Shown in pieces: positions 8,916 to 18,009 of a DNA stretch of 64,000 nucleotides. The translations under genes and the position numbers were made by a program. The notes under the pieces are model-generated. The model was given only the letters and a program-made list of their open reading frames with translations, was not told the origin of the DNA and did no database searches. This DNA comes from Martinezella rhizogenes (GTDB lineage: Bacteria > Pseudomonadota > Alphaproteobacteria > Rhizobiales > Rhizobiaceae): contig NZ_JUHG01000011.1 of assembly GCF_000799715.1 (NCBI RefSeq), positions 1,240,001 to 1,304,000 of the forward strand, in the 5' to 3' direction. The stretch's first letter is position 1; each line of letters opens with the position of its first letter.

Positions 8916-9341
8916 ATGCAGCTATTGCTGGCAAGCCTGTTTGCATGCGGCTGCGTGAGCCTGGTCGACGCCGTGCCGTGGCCTGTTGCCGAGAGCTATA
9001 TCAACCCCGCCGTGGAATGCAGCCAGAGCGCCAATCCCGGCGCTTGCCGGCATACGCGCGACACCTGGAAGACAGAGTACAGCGACGCCATCGACGGGAA
9101 ATATCAGGGGCAGCAAAACGTCGCATTCTGCCTAAGCACGGGCTGCGACAAGGCGATCCAGCCCGACAAGATTCTTGGCTGCGCCTGGCGCATCGTCATC
9201 GCGAAATCCGGGCACGCGGAGCTGGACGCTGCGGATGCTGCGAACCTAAAGGTGTTCTGTGGGCCGGACTATATTGCCCAGGCGGACAGGCGAATGGCCG
9301 AGACGCAGGCGAGAAGCATGGTGATGATGGTCGGGAAATAG
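8916..9341 (+). CDS. Small exported cysteine-containing protein of unknown function
   Basis: I do not recognise a named family. The likely product of 141 residues starts at the ATG at 8916, preceded by a GGGAGAAAC ribosome site; an ATG at 8889 is also in frame. MQLLLASLFACGCVSLVDA is a short hydrophobic leader that could be a signal peptide; LFAC is only a weak lipobox. The mature part has several cysteines (CSQS, CRHT, CLSTGC, CAW, FCGP) that could form disulfides in the periplasm. It stands alone between divergent EamA and a convergent APH-like gene. Confidence 0.6.
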   Translation: MQLLLASLFACGCVSLVDAVPWPVAESYINPAVECSQSANPGACRHTRDTWKTEYSDAIDGKYQGQQNVAFCLSTGCDKAIQPDKILGCAWRIVIAKSGHAELDAADAANLKVFCGPDYIAQADRRMAETQARSMVMMVGK

Positions 9342-9452
9342 CTGGAGGTCCTAGGGTCGCGGTACGCCACGGACTGGACAACAGGAGACATCGAATTGCG
9401 ATCGCCAGAGGTATCCGGTGTGGATATCGGCCTGTCGATCCTTCGAAACTGC

Positions 9453-10187
9453 TCAGACCGTTCGAACTTCGGCAAGCCGCTTGACTGCATACTCGTCCCG
9501 CCAGCAAACGGCGGCTTCCCATGCGGCTGACGCTTGCGCGGCGATGTCATACGCGCCGTCGTCGAGATCGGCAGCGTTGTTGGGCAACACCAGGTCAAGA
9601 TCGGGGACGTCGACATGTGCCTCATCCCAGTCGATCAACGCGACGCGATCTGCGGTCATGCGGACGTTGCCAGGATTATTGGGGTTGCCGTGGACAACGC
9701 ATGTCTGACGTCCGACGAGCCGCGCCCACGCCGCTCGACATCGAATAACACCCTCGGGAGGCATCTCGGTAAGATTGATCCTCGTTCCCGTTTCGGCATG
9801 GAGGAGGTCGGACGACGATCGCCAGCATGGGCGCTGCGGCCAGCCCTGCGTTAACCGATGCAGCTCCCGGAGCGTGTCAGCCACGCGACGCCAGTCGGTT
9901 ATCGTCTCGGGCGGTCCGCCCTCTATGTATTTCATTACTACCAGACCGTCCGCGAACAGCCGGCCGCCAGTCGTCGGGATCGGCACTGGAACGGCCATAC
10001 CTTCAAGACCGAGGTGCTGGAGCAGCTCGGTTTCCCAAGCGAGATCAACGTCGGTTCTGGAGCCGAGACGACCGACGGCGATCTGCCCATGGACGCGAAC
10101 GCTCCAAACGTCGTTGGCAACCCCGCCAGTAAGTGGTTCGATACGAGCGGCGTCTTCACCCCATTGCCTGAGGGCTTCCCATCCCAT
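9453..10187 (-). CDS. Aminoglycoside-phosphotransferase-like protein with altered catalytic loop
   Basis: APH/choline-kinase fold protein, 244 residues. The N-lobe includes LTGGVANDVWSVRV, the C-lobe VVHGNPNNPGNVRM at residues 164-177 and ALIDWDEAHVDVPDLDL at 183-199, the metal-binding DWD motif. In active kinases the first loop reads HGDxxxxN; here Asn168 replaces the catalytic Asp and one extra residue is present. Either the loop is rearranged or the protein does not phosphorylate. No partner gene is obvious; it lies convergent to the small exported protein. Confidence 0.72.
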   Translation of the reverse strand: MGWEALRQWGEDAARIEPLTGGVANDVWSVRVHGQIAVGRLGSRTDVDLAWETELLQHLGLEGMAVPVPIPTTGGRLFADGLVVMKYIEGGPPETITDWRRVADTLRELHRLTQGWPQRPCWRSSSDLLHAETGTRINLTEMPPEGVIRCRAAWARLVGRQTCVVHGNPNNPGNVRMTADRVALIDWDEAHVDVPDLDLVLPNNAADLDDGAYDIAAQASAAWEAAVCWRDEYAVKRLAEVRTV

Positions 10188-10329
10188 TGGCTATAATCCT
10201 TGGCAGCCATGATTAGATTGATGGGAGAAGTAAGGAAAATTTACGACGTTACGATGGCCGCTTCTGGCGAAACCTTCCCGCCAGAAGCACTTCAGAAAAG
10301 CCAGCGGCATTTCCCACCGAATTCCCTCT

Positions 10330-10941
10330 TTACATGTAAGGCGCAAGAAACCCACGGATCGCCTCGATCTCATTCGGGCGGATATCGTGGCCGCCCGGAT
10401 GCCAGTCGAGCATCACCTCGGCCTTCTGCCGCGTAAAATAATCCGCCAGCGCCTTGGTCACTGGCGCCGGTGAGATCGGGTCGCGTTCGCCGGCCGTGAT
10501 CAACACACGCCGACCCTCGAGCTCGGCATTGTCGCGCGGCTGGAACGGGATCAGCGGATGCATCAGCACGGCGGCATCGAAGAGACCGCCGTGCTCGATC
10601 AGCACATTGGCGAGAATATTCGCGCCATTGGAAAAGCCGAGACCAAGCACCTGCGAGGCACCGTGGTCGATGGCGAGGCCTTTGACATAGGCCGCCATCT
10701 TTTCCGTCGCGCGGGCAAGATCGGCCATGTCGTAGACGCCCTCGCCGGTACGGCGGAAGAAGCGGGCGGCGCCATGTTCCGAAACGTCGCCGCGCGGCGA
10801 GACGATGGTAGCGTCCGGCAGCAGGCGGCTGCCGAAATCGAAGAACTGGTTCTCATCCCCGCCGGTACCGTGGAAGGTGAACAGGATGGGCTTGCCGGGT
10901 GCACCGGGCTTTACCCGGTGCACATAGGTCGTATCGGTCAT
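10330..10941 (-). CDS. MhqD-like alpha/beta hydrolase (carboxylesterase)
   Basis: Soluble esterase of the phospholipase/carboxylesterase family, 203 residues. FTFHGTGGDENQFF forms the oxyanion loop, GLGFSNGANI holds the nucleophile Ser, ITAGERDPI the catalytic Asp and HPGGHDI the His, so the triad is complete. It lies 15 bases downstream of a ring-cleaving-dioxygenase-like gene. The same pairing (MhqD with MhqO) is found in Bacillus quinone/hydroquinone detoxification operons, so a role in dealing with quinones or catechols is a reasonable inference. Confidence 0.82.
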   Translation of the reverse strand: MTDTTYVHRVKPGAPGKPILFTFHGTGGDENQFFDFGSRLLPDATIVSPRGDVSEHGAARFFRRTGEGVYDMADLARATEKMAAYVKGLAIDHGASQVLGLGFSNGANILANVLIEHGGLFDAAVLMHPLIPFQPRDNAELEGRRVLITAGERDPISPAPVTKALADYFTRQKAEVMLDWHPGGHDIRPNEIEAIRGFLAPYM

Positions 10942-10956
10942 GATCTTACCCCTCGC

Positions 10957-11889
10957 TTAGACGTCCAGCGGTTCGAGATGCTCCTCGAGCAGCGCACGCA
11001 GATGCGTATGCTGTTCCGGCAGCTTCAGCGCCTCGCCGAGATGAGCCGTATCCTCGTCGCGGTTGAAGCCCGGCTCGTTGGTGGCGACTTCGAACAGCAC
11101 GCCGCCCGGCGTGCGGAAATAGATCGCCCAGAAATAGTCTCGGTCGATGACCGGAGTCACCTGATACCCCGTGTCCATCAAGGCCTTACGCACTTCCAAC
11201 TGCTTGGCGCGGTTCTCGACGGAGAAGGCAACGTGGTGGACGGAACCGGCACCGGGAAGCGCGCGGTTGATGTTCGGCATGGTTTCGAGATCGACGACAT
11301 CGGCACCATTGCCGCCGGGAATGGCGAGCCGCTTGACGCCTTCATGCGTATCGACCACTTCATAGCCCATATATTTCAGCAGCTCGGCCGTCGCGCCCTC
11401 GTCCCGCAGCCGCATGGCGACGGAGTGAAAGCCCCTGATCGCATGTTCGGCATCGACGCCGCCATGGGTCCAGGGATCACGCTTGTCATCCTTGACCTCG
11501 ACGAGCGCGAAACCGTCGCCATCGGGACCGGAGAAATGCAGGCGCTTCTGGCCGAAGGATTCATCCGCCTTCAGTCCCTCGACGCCCTGCTTGCCAAGCC
11601 GATCGGCCCAATAGCCTATGGCCCCTTCCGGAACGGAGTAGACGGTATTGCCAACTTCGCCGGTACCCGGACGGCCACGCGCCATTTTCGGGAACGGGAA
11701 ATAGGTCATGATCGTGCCGGGCGTGCCGATCTCATCACCATAGTAGAGATGATAGACATCGGGCGCATCGAAATTGACGGTCTTCTTGACCCGGCGAAGG
11801 CCGAGCGTGTTGGTGAAGAACTTGTTGTTGGTACGGGCATCTTCCGCCATCGAGGTAACGTGGTGAAGACCCTTGATCTGATTGAGCAT
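10957..11889 (-). CDS. Ring-cleaving dioxygenase, MhqO/LinE-like (two VOC domains)
   Basis: Mononuclear iron(II) dioxygenase-type protein of 310 residues built of two VOC modules. The first starts IKGLHHVTSMAED, the second carries GSVHHVAFSVEN, and TPGGVLFEVATNEPGF supplies the terminal Glu ligand. This subfamily (MhqO, MhqA, YkcA) cleaves hydroquinones or catechols or removes thiol-quinone adducts. The ATG at 11889 (MLNQIKGLHH) is preferred over one 14 codons upstream because it gives the family N-terminus. Forms an operon with the MhqD-like esterase. Confidence 0.84.
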   Translation of the reverse strand: MLNQIKGLHHVTSMAEDARTNNKFFTNTLGLRRVKKTVNFDAPDVYHLYYGDEIGTPGTIMTYFPFPKMARGRPGTGEVGNTVYSVPEGAIGYWADRLGKQGVEGLKADESFGQKRLHFSGPDGDGFALVEVKDDKRDPWTHGGVDAEHAIRGFHSVAMRLRDEGATAELLKYMGYEVVDTHEGVKRLAIPGGNGADVVDLETMPNINRALPGAGSVHHVAFSVENRAKQLEVRKALMDTGYQVTPVIDRDYFWAIYFRTPGGVLFEVATNEPGFNRDEDTAHLGEALKLPEQHTHLRALLEEHLEPLDV

Positions 11890-12032
11890 CTCTAACCCCT
11901 TGTCTCGCCCGCAACGGCAGGCGTTTTCCATGAGCAGAAGATGGTCCGAGAGCGGACGTTTCGATAGCCCTCAAGTGCCAAACGGATTGTCTCTGATTAT
12001 TGAACGATAAGATGGTATCGTTCAACGTGAAG

Positions 12033-12734
12033 TCAGCTATTGCCCGGATCACTCGGCAAAGCCCATTCAATCGGCTCCCGACCATGTTCTTCCAGATAGG
12101 CATTGGCCTTGGAGAAATGCCGGCAGCCGAGGAAGCCGTTATGGGCGGAAAGCGGCGATGGATGCACGGATTTTAAGACGAGATGCCGCTCGGTATCCAC
12201 GAAAGCGGCCTTCTTCTGGGCGTAGGAGCCCCAGAGCATAAAGACGACGCCGTCGCATTCGTCGTTAACCTGGCGGATGACGGCGTCGGTGAAGCGCTCC
12301 CAGCCCTTGCCCTGATGCGAGGCAGCCTGCGATTCCTCGACGGTGAGCACGCTGTTCAGCAGCAGCACGCCCTGTTTCGCCCAGCTTTCGAGAAAACCAT
12401 GACGCGCCGGCGGAATGCCGAGATCGGCCTCCAACTCCTTGTAGATATTGACCAATGATGGCGGAATGCGCACGCCGGGGCGGACGCTGAAGCAGAGCCC
12501 ATGCGCCTGGCCGGCGCCGTGATAGGGATCCTGCCCGAGGATCACGACCTGAACTTCATCGAGGGGCGTCAGGTCCAGCGCCCGGAAATACTCGCTGCCG
12601 CGCGGGAAAATCACCTTGCCGCGCTGCTTCTCCTCGACCAGAAAGGATTTGAGCTGCTGCATGTAGGGGCTCTCGAATTCCGGCGACAACGCCTCTTTCC
12701 AGCTCTCCTCCAGCTTGATACCCGCTTCCGCCAT
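12033..12734 (-). CDS. ung: Uracil-DNA glycosylase
   Basis: Family 1 uracil-DNA glycosylase, which removes uracil from DNA as the first step of base-excision repair. The catalytic motif GQDPYHG is at residues 67-73, with Asp69 as the water-activating residue. The second motif [18 protein letters not shown] inserts into the DNA minor groove. The length of 233 residues is normal. Not visibly in an operon; the upstream region of about 200 bases before the next minus-strand gene has room for its own promoter. Confidence 0.96.
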   Translation of the reverse strand: MAEAGIKLEESWKEALSPEFESPYMQQLKSFLVEEKQRGKVIFPRGSEYFRALDLTPLDEVQVVILGQDPYHGAGQAHGLCFSVRPGVRIPPSLVNIYKELEADLGIPPARHGFLESWAKQGVLLLNSVLTVEESQAASHQGKGWERFTDAVIRQVNDECDGVVFMLWGSYAQKKAAFVDTERHLVLKSVHPSPLSAHNGFLGCRHFSKANAYLEEHGREPIEWALPSDPGNS

Positions 12735-12947
12735 CGTCTCTCGCCTCCGTCCGTTGTCAGCATGTCGATTGAGGATGAAAGCGGCGGCGTGTCAAGAAAA
12801 TGGCGGATGTGGCGGCGGGGAGATCACAGTTTTTGAACGGTGGCAGGGCTTGGCTCCGATCTCGCTCGACGAATGCCATCAATAGCGGCCCTTGGCCCGA
12901 AGCGGACAACTTTCCATTAGCTATGGCGCGCTAGCTAACGGACGCGC

Positions 12948-14204
12948 TCAGTAAACAACCTGCGCGGTATCAATGAACTGGCGGAACAGGTCCTGCCATT
13001 CGCCCACTTCCCCCTTCTCTATGGCCCTGTTGATCATCGCCATGTCCGTGGAAATGACCAGCGCGTAGATGTGACCACCTTGCTCACTCACATTTTGTCG
13101 AATACGTTCCAGCATTTCCTGCTGATCGCCCTTTTGGTAGCTGAGCTTTCTAAGCTGGTCGAGTTGCTCACTTGTCATTCGCACGGCAGACGGCAAAGCA
13201 CTTTGCGGCGGCCCAAACGGCTTCATCGTCATAACCATTCCCGTGAAATTCAGATCGAAATGGCCGTCAGCGCCAACCGGCACAACAGTTTGGATGTGAG
13301 CGACGGCTGTCGTCTTGTAATTCACGTATGTAGACGGTACCCCCATCACCAAGGAACCATCGAACATTTCTCTGGGGAACTGTCTGACTAGGGCCTTCCA
13401 CAATAGTCGCCCTAGCGTGTCGATTACACTTTCATGAGGATCAGGCAGTGAACCTTCGATTTCCTTAAGCGTCGCTCCGTGCATGAGGCTGTTGCGGGTT
13501 TTATCGAGAAGGGCCACCGTTGCATCATCGCACCCCTCATCCGCATCCATCAGCAAGGCGCGGATAGCTTGTTTTGCGTAGGGCCTATGCTGCGGATAGG
13601 TTTCGCACCTTTCGCAATAAAGCGCGGACTGACAGTGCGGGCATTTGTCATTCACCTTCGCAACTGGCTTCTGAAACTCGGCCACGATCTCCAGCGCAAA
13701 CCAAAAGTAGGTGAATTGGTCGTCCGGCGCTGAGGCGTCTATTCCCAATCGATACCATCGCAGAGCGCGCCTGATAGCTGGCGGAATGTCAAACTCCAGC
13801 AGATGTTCGATTGTCTTAGCGTGCTCATCGTCTAGGAATGGCTGCGGATCATCGTATTCAATCCTATCGCCCCACATGCGGATATCTCTCATTGCGCCTT
13901 TCAAGGACGGTTCGGCATCGACAATTTGCTTTATCCTATGCTTTCGAAAGCCAGAACCCGTCGTGAATGCGAGCATGTTGAGACACGTAGCTAGGTGGTC
14001 CTCCGCTGCATCAGCCGCCTCATCCAACGCCTCAGCATCGAAGTAGATATGAACCGAGAGCAAAAACGGGGTTGTGAACTCTGAGCGCGGGATGTTCCTG
14101 ATCAGCACTTTGAAGGTGTCGCGAGGGTCACAGATGTTCAACACTTGACCATCAGCCACCACCGAAAGATCAGAGGTAACTTCGAAATTAGCTACACAGC
14201 GCAT
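12948..14204 (-). CDS. Zinc-finger protein resembling MauJ-type proteins, unknown function
   Basis: 418 residues when started at the ATG at 14204 (MRCVANFEV), which has AGGA nine bases upstream; an in-frame TTG at 14228 is an alternative. Visible features are a CPHC...CERC zinc knuckle at about residues 188-200, the stretch FTYFWFALEIVAEF just before it, and RNSLMHG at about 237-243. This combination resembles proteins annotated MauJ outside methylamine clusters, but no methylamine genes are here. Base composition is visibly more AT-rich than its neighbours, which fits horizontal acquisition. Its function is unknown. Confidence 0.65.
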   Translation of the reverse strand: MRCVANFEVTSDLSVVADGQVLNICDPRDTFKVLIRNIPRSEFTTPFLLSVHIYFDAEALDEAADAAEDHLATCLNMLAFTTGSGFRKHRIKQIVDAEPSLKGAMRDIRMWGDRIEYDDPQPFLDDEHAKTIEHLLEFDIPPAIRRALRWYRLGIDASAPDDQFTYFWFALEIVAEFQKPVAKVNDKCPHCQSALYCERCETYPQHRPYAKQAIRALLMDADEGCDDATVALLDKTRNSLMHGATLKEIEGSLPDPHESVIDTLGRLLWKALVRQFPREMFDGSLVMGVPSTYVNYKTTAVAHIQTVVPVGADGHFDLNFTGMVMTMKPFGPPQSALPSAVRMTSEQLDQLRKLSYQKGDQQEMLERIRQNVSEQGGHIYALVISTDMAMINRAIEKGEVGEWQDLFRQFIDTAQVVY

Positions 14205-14338
14205 GGATTGTGTTCCTAGCTTACCCAATCAATCGATCTCGATAATGGGCTATAGTCAACACGTCGCCAAGCGTCGTACGAGTGACATTCGTTACAGAAT
14301 CCGTATCATCTCGCCAGAACAAGCTCCCCCTTCCCCAA

Positions 14339-16786
14339 TCACCCCTTGATCCGCACCATCTGCGGATCATAGAGCGGCTTCAGCGACACCTGGCATGGCA
14401 CTCGACGCTGCGCGACATCGAGCTCGTAGCGGCCGCCAAGCACGAAATCCTCCGTCACTCCACTTGGATCGCGGACATAGCCGTAACCGATAGCCTTGCC
14501 GATCGTGTAGCCATAGCCGCCGCTCGACAGCCAGCCGACGCGCTGGCCGTCACGGTAGATAGTCTCGCGGCCAAGAAGAACGGTCTCGGGATCATCCGGC
14601 ACGAAGCAGGCGAGCATCTTCTTCACGCCCAACGCCAGCTGCCGCTCGATGGCCTCGCGACCCCGGAAAGCAGTGCCCTTCTTCATCTTCACAGCCCAGG
14701 TAAGACCTGCCTCGACCGGCGTGTGGTCGGGACCAATATCGGAGCCCCAGGCGCGATAACCCTTTTCCAGCCGGCAGCTTTCGATGGCGCGGTAGCCGGC
14801 ATTGACGAGGCCATGGTCGCGGCCGGCCGCCATCAGCGTGTCGTAGACAGTGGTCGCATATTCCACCGGCACATGCAGCTCGTAGCCAAGCTCGCCGACA
14901 TAGGTGATGCGCAACGCCCGGACCGGGCAGCCGTCGATGCCGATGGTCTTCACCCGGCCGAAGGGGAATGCAGCGTTGGAAATATCGGCCGATGTTACGG
15001 CCTCCAGCACCGCGCGCGAATGCGGCCCCATCAGCGACAACACGGAATAGGCGGAGGTGACATCCACCAGCTCGGCATGCATCTCGGCCGGGATGCTCTT
15101 GGCGATCCAGTCGAAATCATGGGTGGCGAAGCCCGTGCCGGTGGTGATGTAGAATTCATTCTCGGCAACACGCGCCACGGTTACATCGCATTCGATGCCA
15201 CCCCGGTCGTTGAGCATCTGCGTGTAGGTCAGCGCTCCCACCGGCTTGGCGACATCATTGGAGGCAATCCACGAGATCGCCGCCTCGGCATCGCGCCCCT
15301 TCAGTACGAATTTGGCAAAGGAGGTCTGGTCGAAAATAACGGCCGCCTCGCGCACCGCCTTGTGCTCGCGTCCCACTGCATCGAACCAGTTCTGCCGTCC
15401 GTAGGTATAGACATCGTTCGGCTCCTCGCCGGCGAAGAGATCGGCGAACCAGTTCGGCCGTTCCCAGCCGAGCTTTTCGCCGAAACACGCGCCTTGCGCC
15501 TTCAGCCGATCGTAGAGCGGCGACTTGCGGCAAGGACGGCCACTCGAATATTCCTCGAAGGGCCAGGCCATGGTGTAATGCTTGCCATAGGCTTCGAGCG
15601 TGCGGGTGCGGACCCAGTCCGTGTCGAAATGCGGACGGCCGAAGCGGCGGATGTCGACCGGCCAGAGATCATAGGGCGGCTCGCCCTTCGCCACCCATTC
15701 GGCAAGCGCCATCCCCGCCCCGCCCGCGGAGGCAATGCCAAAGGCGTTGAAACCGGCGCCGACAAAGAAGTTCTTCAGCTCCGGCGCCTCGCCGAGAACG
15801 AAATTACCATCGGGCGTAAAACTCTCAGGCCCGTTCAGAAGCTGCTTCACGCCAGCTGTGTGCAGCCCCGGCACGCGCGCCAGCGCCTGCTCCATGATCT
15901 GCTCGAAATGGTCGAAATTGCTGTCGAGCAGCGTGTAGTGGAAATCCTTGGGTATGCCGTCGACCGCCCAGGGGACGGGGTTCGGCTCATAGCCGCCCAT
16001 GACCAGCCCGCCGACCTCTTCCTTGTAATAGGTCAACCTGTCGGGATCGCGCAGTGTCGGCAGGTTGGAGGGAACGCCGAAGGATTCGGTGATGAGATAT
16101 TGATGCTCGACGGAGACGAGCGGCACGTTGACGCCAAAGCGCGCCGCGAACGCCCGCGTCCATTGCCCGGCGCAGACGACGACACGCTCGCATTCGATGC
16201 GGCCTTTGTCGGTGATGACGGCGCGGATCCTGCCCTTGTCGATCTCCAGATCGAGAACTTCGGTATCCTCGAAAATCGAAACGCCGGCCATGCGGGCGCC
16301 TTTCGCCAGCGCCTGGGTGATATCGGAGGGATTGGCCTGTCCGTCCGTCGGCAGAAAGGCCGCGCCGACCAGATCGTCTATATCCATCAACGGCCAGAGG
16401 TCGAAGGCTTCCTGCGGTGTCAGCAGATGCATCTGCAGCCCGAAGGATTGCGCCGTCGTTGCCTGACGCTTCACCTCTGTCCAGCGTTCCTCGTTGCAGG
16501 CAAGGCGCAAGCCGCCATTCATCTTCCAGCCGGTGGCAAGCCCCGTCTCGGCCTCCAGCCTCTTGTAGAGATCGACGGAATAGCCGAGCATCTGCGTGAT
16601 ATTGGCGCTGGTCCGCAATTGCCCGACAAGACCGGCGGCGTGGAACGTAGTGCCCGAGGTCAGTTTCTTGCGTTCCAGCAGCACCGTGTCGGTCAGTCCG
16701 AGCTTGGCGAGGTGATAGGCCGTCGAGCAGCCGATAATGCCGCCGCCGATGACGACCGCCTTCGCTGTTTTGGGCAGTTCCTTCAT
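14339..16786 (-). CDS. FAD-dependent dimethylglycine/sarcosine dehydrogenase-like protein
   Basis: Two-domain flavoenzyme of 815 residues. The N-terminal DAO-type FAD domain begins AVVIGGGIIGCSTAYHLA; FHAAGLVGQ is where the histidine that carries covalent FAD in dimethylglycine dehydrogenase lies. The C-terminal half is a GcvT-like folate-binding domain (for example YVGELGYELHVPVEY and PVEAGLTWAVK). Such enzymes oxidatively demethylate N-methyl glycines, often passing formaldehyde to tetrahydrofolate. A choline-kinase-like gene lies nine bases upstream in the same orientation, suggesting a choline/betaine-related operon. Confidence 0.88.
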   Translation of the reverse strand: MKELPKTAKAVVIGGGIIGCSTAYHLAKLGLTDTVLLERKKLTSGTTFHAAGLVGQLRTSANITQMLGYSVDLYKRLEAETGLATGWKMNGGLRLACNEERWTEVKRQATTAQSFGLQMHLLTPQEAFDLWPLMDIDDLVGAAFLPTDGQANPSDITQALAKGARMAGVSIFEDTEVLDLEIDKGRIRAVITDKGRIECERVVVCAGQWTRAFAARFGVNVPLVSVEHQYLITESFGVPSNLPTLRDPDRLTYYKEEVGGLVMGGYEPNPVPWAVDGIPKDFHYTLLDSNFDHFEQIMEQALARVPGLHTAGVKQLLNGPESFTPDGNFVLGEAPELKNFFVGAGFNAFGIASAGGAGMALAEWVAKGEPPYDLWPVDIRRFGRPHFDTDWVRTRTLEAYGKHYTMAWPFEEYSSGRPCRKSPLYDRLKAQGACFGEKLGWERPNWFADLFAGEEPNDVYTYGRQNWFDAVGREHKAVREAAVIFDQTSFAKFVLKGRDAEAAISWIASNDVAKPVGALTYTQMLNDRGGIECDVTVARVAENEFYITTGTGFATHDFDWIAKSIPAEMHAELVDVTSAYSVLSLMGPHSRAVLEAVTSADISNAAFPFGRVKTIGIDGCPVRALRITYVGELGYELHVPVEYATTVYDTLMAAGRDHGLVNAGYRAIESCRLEKGYRAWGSDIGPDHTPVEAGLTWAVKMKKGTAFRGREAIERQLALGVKKMLACFVPDDPETVLLGRETIYRDGQRVGWLSSGGYGYTIGKAIGYGYVRDPSGVTEDFVLGGRYELDVAQRRVPCQVSLKPLYDPQMVRIKG

Positions 16787-16795
16787 CGCATCACC

Positions 16796-17674
16796 TCAAG
16801 AATTCCGGAATGATTGATAGGCGCGTTCAAACCGCGCCAGATTTTCGCTCGTATAGGCTGAATAATCGAAGTCGATCTCGGAATGGATTTCCGACACCAT
16901 GCTCCACATCGTCTCGCGCAATAGCGACGCACATTTCATCGCCTGATAGCGCCGCCACAGATCGCCGCTCACCGGTGCCTCGAAATAAGCCTCCAGCATT
17001 GCGGTTTCCTGATCCTCGGAAAAATCATTGTTGGAGGCGAGACCGCCGAGATCGAAGAGCGGGGTGTTGAAGCCGGCATAGTCCCAATCGATCAGCCAGA
17101 GCCGTTTACCATCGTCGAGAAAGTTCGCCGCCAGCAGGTCGTTGTGGCCGAAGGCGATGTCGAAGGGGCCGGCCGCCTGCTCCAGCCGCGCGGCACTATC
17201 GAGGAAGGAAGGCAGCAATGCCCGATGCCGGCTGTCCCCTTCCTCGAGAAGCGCGGCATAGTCGCGCACGACATGGAAAACCCAGAAAATCGCGGCGGCA
17301 CCGCGAAAATGTTTGGAGACATCCCGGTGGCAGGACCGAATGAGAGGCACGATGCGCGCCAGCATCGACGGCTCGCGGATATCCTCGGCCGCAAGCGCCT
17401 TGCCGTCGATATAGTCGAGCACGAGGATACCGGGCTCATGATGGATGACGGCGGGCGACAACCCGGCCGCATGCGCGGCCCTGCTCGCCGCCGCCTCATT
17501 GGCCCGGCTGATGTGATGAACCGGAATATCGGTTCCGAGCCTGACGACAAAACGTCGGCCGCCATCCGTGACCAGATAATTGCGATTGGTGATGCCGCCC
17601 ACCAGCGGAGCGATCTCGATCGGCCCGCGCCAGATGCCAAGAGCATGTATTCTGTCTTCGGGTGTTGCGGCCAT
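16796..17674 (-). CDS. Choline/ethanolamine kinase-like phosphotransferase
   Basis: Kinase-fold protein of 292 residues. IAPLVGGITNRNYLVT is the nucleotide-binding N-lobe, AFGHNDLLAANFL the catalytic loop with Asp and Asn in place, and LIDWDYAGFNTPLFDLG the metal-binding motif; these are hallmarks of choline/ethanolamine kinases. The ATG at 17674 (MAATPEDR) follows a GGGG-rich ribosome site; starts further upstream are in frame but unlike the family. It is first in a two-gene operon with the dimethylglycine-dehydrogenase-like enzyme and divergent from a DeoR regulator. Confidence 0.83.
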   Translation of the reverse strand: MAATPEDRIHALGIWRGPIEIAPLVGGITNRNYLVTDGGRRFVVRLGTDIPVHHISRANEAAASRAAHAAGLSPAVIHHEPGILVLDYIDGKALAAEDIREPSMLARIVPLIRSCHRDVSKHFRGAAAIFWVFHVVRDYAALLEEGDSRHRALLPSFLDSAARLEQAAGPFDIAFGHNDLLAANFLDDGKRLWLIDWDYAGFNTPLFDLGGLASNNDFSEDQETAMLEAYFEAPVSGDLWRRYQAMKCASLLRETMWSMVSEIHSEIDFDYSAYTSENLARFERAYQSFRNS

Positions 17675-18009
17675 CCCTACCCCAGCGCGGCGATTGCGCA
17701 TCTCCTGGATGCAAGAGGTTCCCCACAAACGGGGAACTGTCAAGAAGCAGCCACAAAATGAAACGGCCGAGAGGCTTTTTGTTGAGTTCCATTGGGAAAT
17801 TGGATCTGCGTCATATTAGGTTATGGATAGAGACAATAGAAAGCTTCATCGTCAGCGCGATTTGGCTTAAAAATTAAATCTCGGGATGATTGCAGCAAGA
17901 CCGCTTGTCTTCGAAGCATTATCCCGCTCTACATATTCGTAGGCATGGCCTCCTCCTCCGCAAGCCACTTTCAACGTTTTCGGATCATGCCCCAGATAGG
18001 ATCGAAACC
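17675..18009. other. Divergent intergenic region between kinase operon and DeoR gene
   Basis: 335 bases with no convincing gene. It holds the inverted repeat at 17718-17737 near the kinase start and an AT-rich stretch around 17815-17885 that probably carries the promoter for the DeoR-type regulator. I see no RNA gene here. Confidence 0.5.
17718..17737. promoter_or_regulatory. Inverted repeat, candidate operator for the kinase/dehydrogenase operon
   Basis: GTTCCCC-N6-GGGGAAC, a perfect seven-base inverted repeat lying 44 bases upstream of the chosen kinase start. Its position fits an operator or a 5' leader hairpin. Assignment to the neighbouring DeoR protein is inference. Confidence 0.4.

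Noticed and set aside
14282..16813. 843-codon open frame antisense to the dimethylglycine-dehydrogenase-like gene
   Set aside because: Low-complexity shadow composition; the minus-strand frame has complete FAD and folate-domain motifs.
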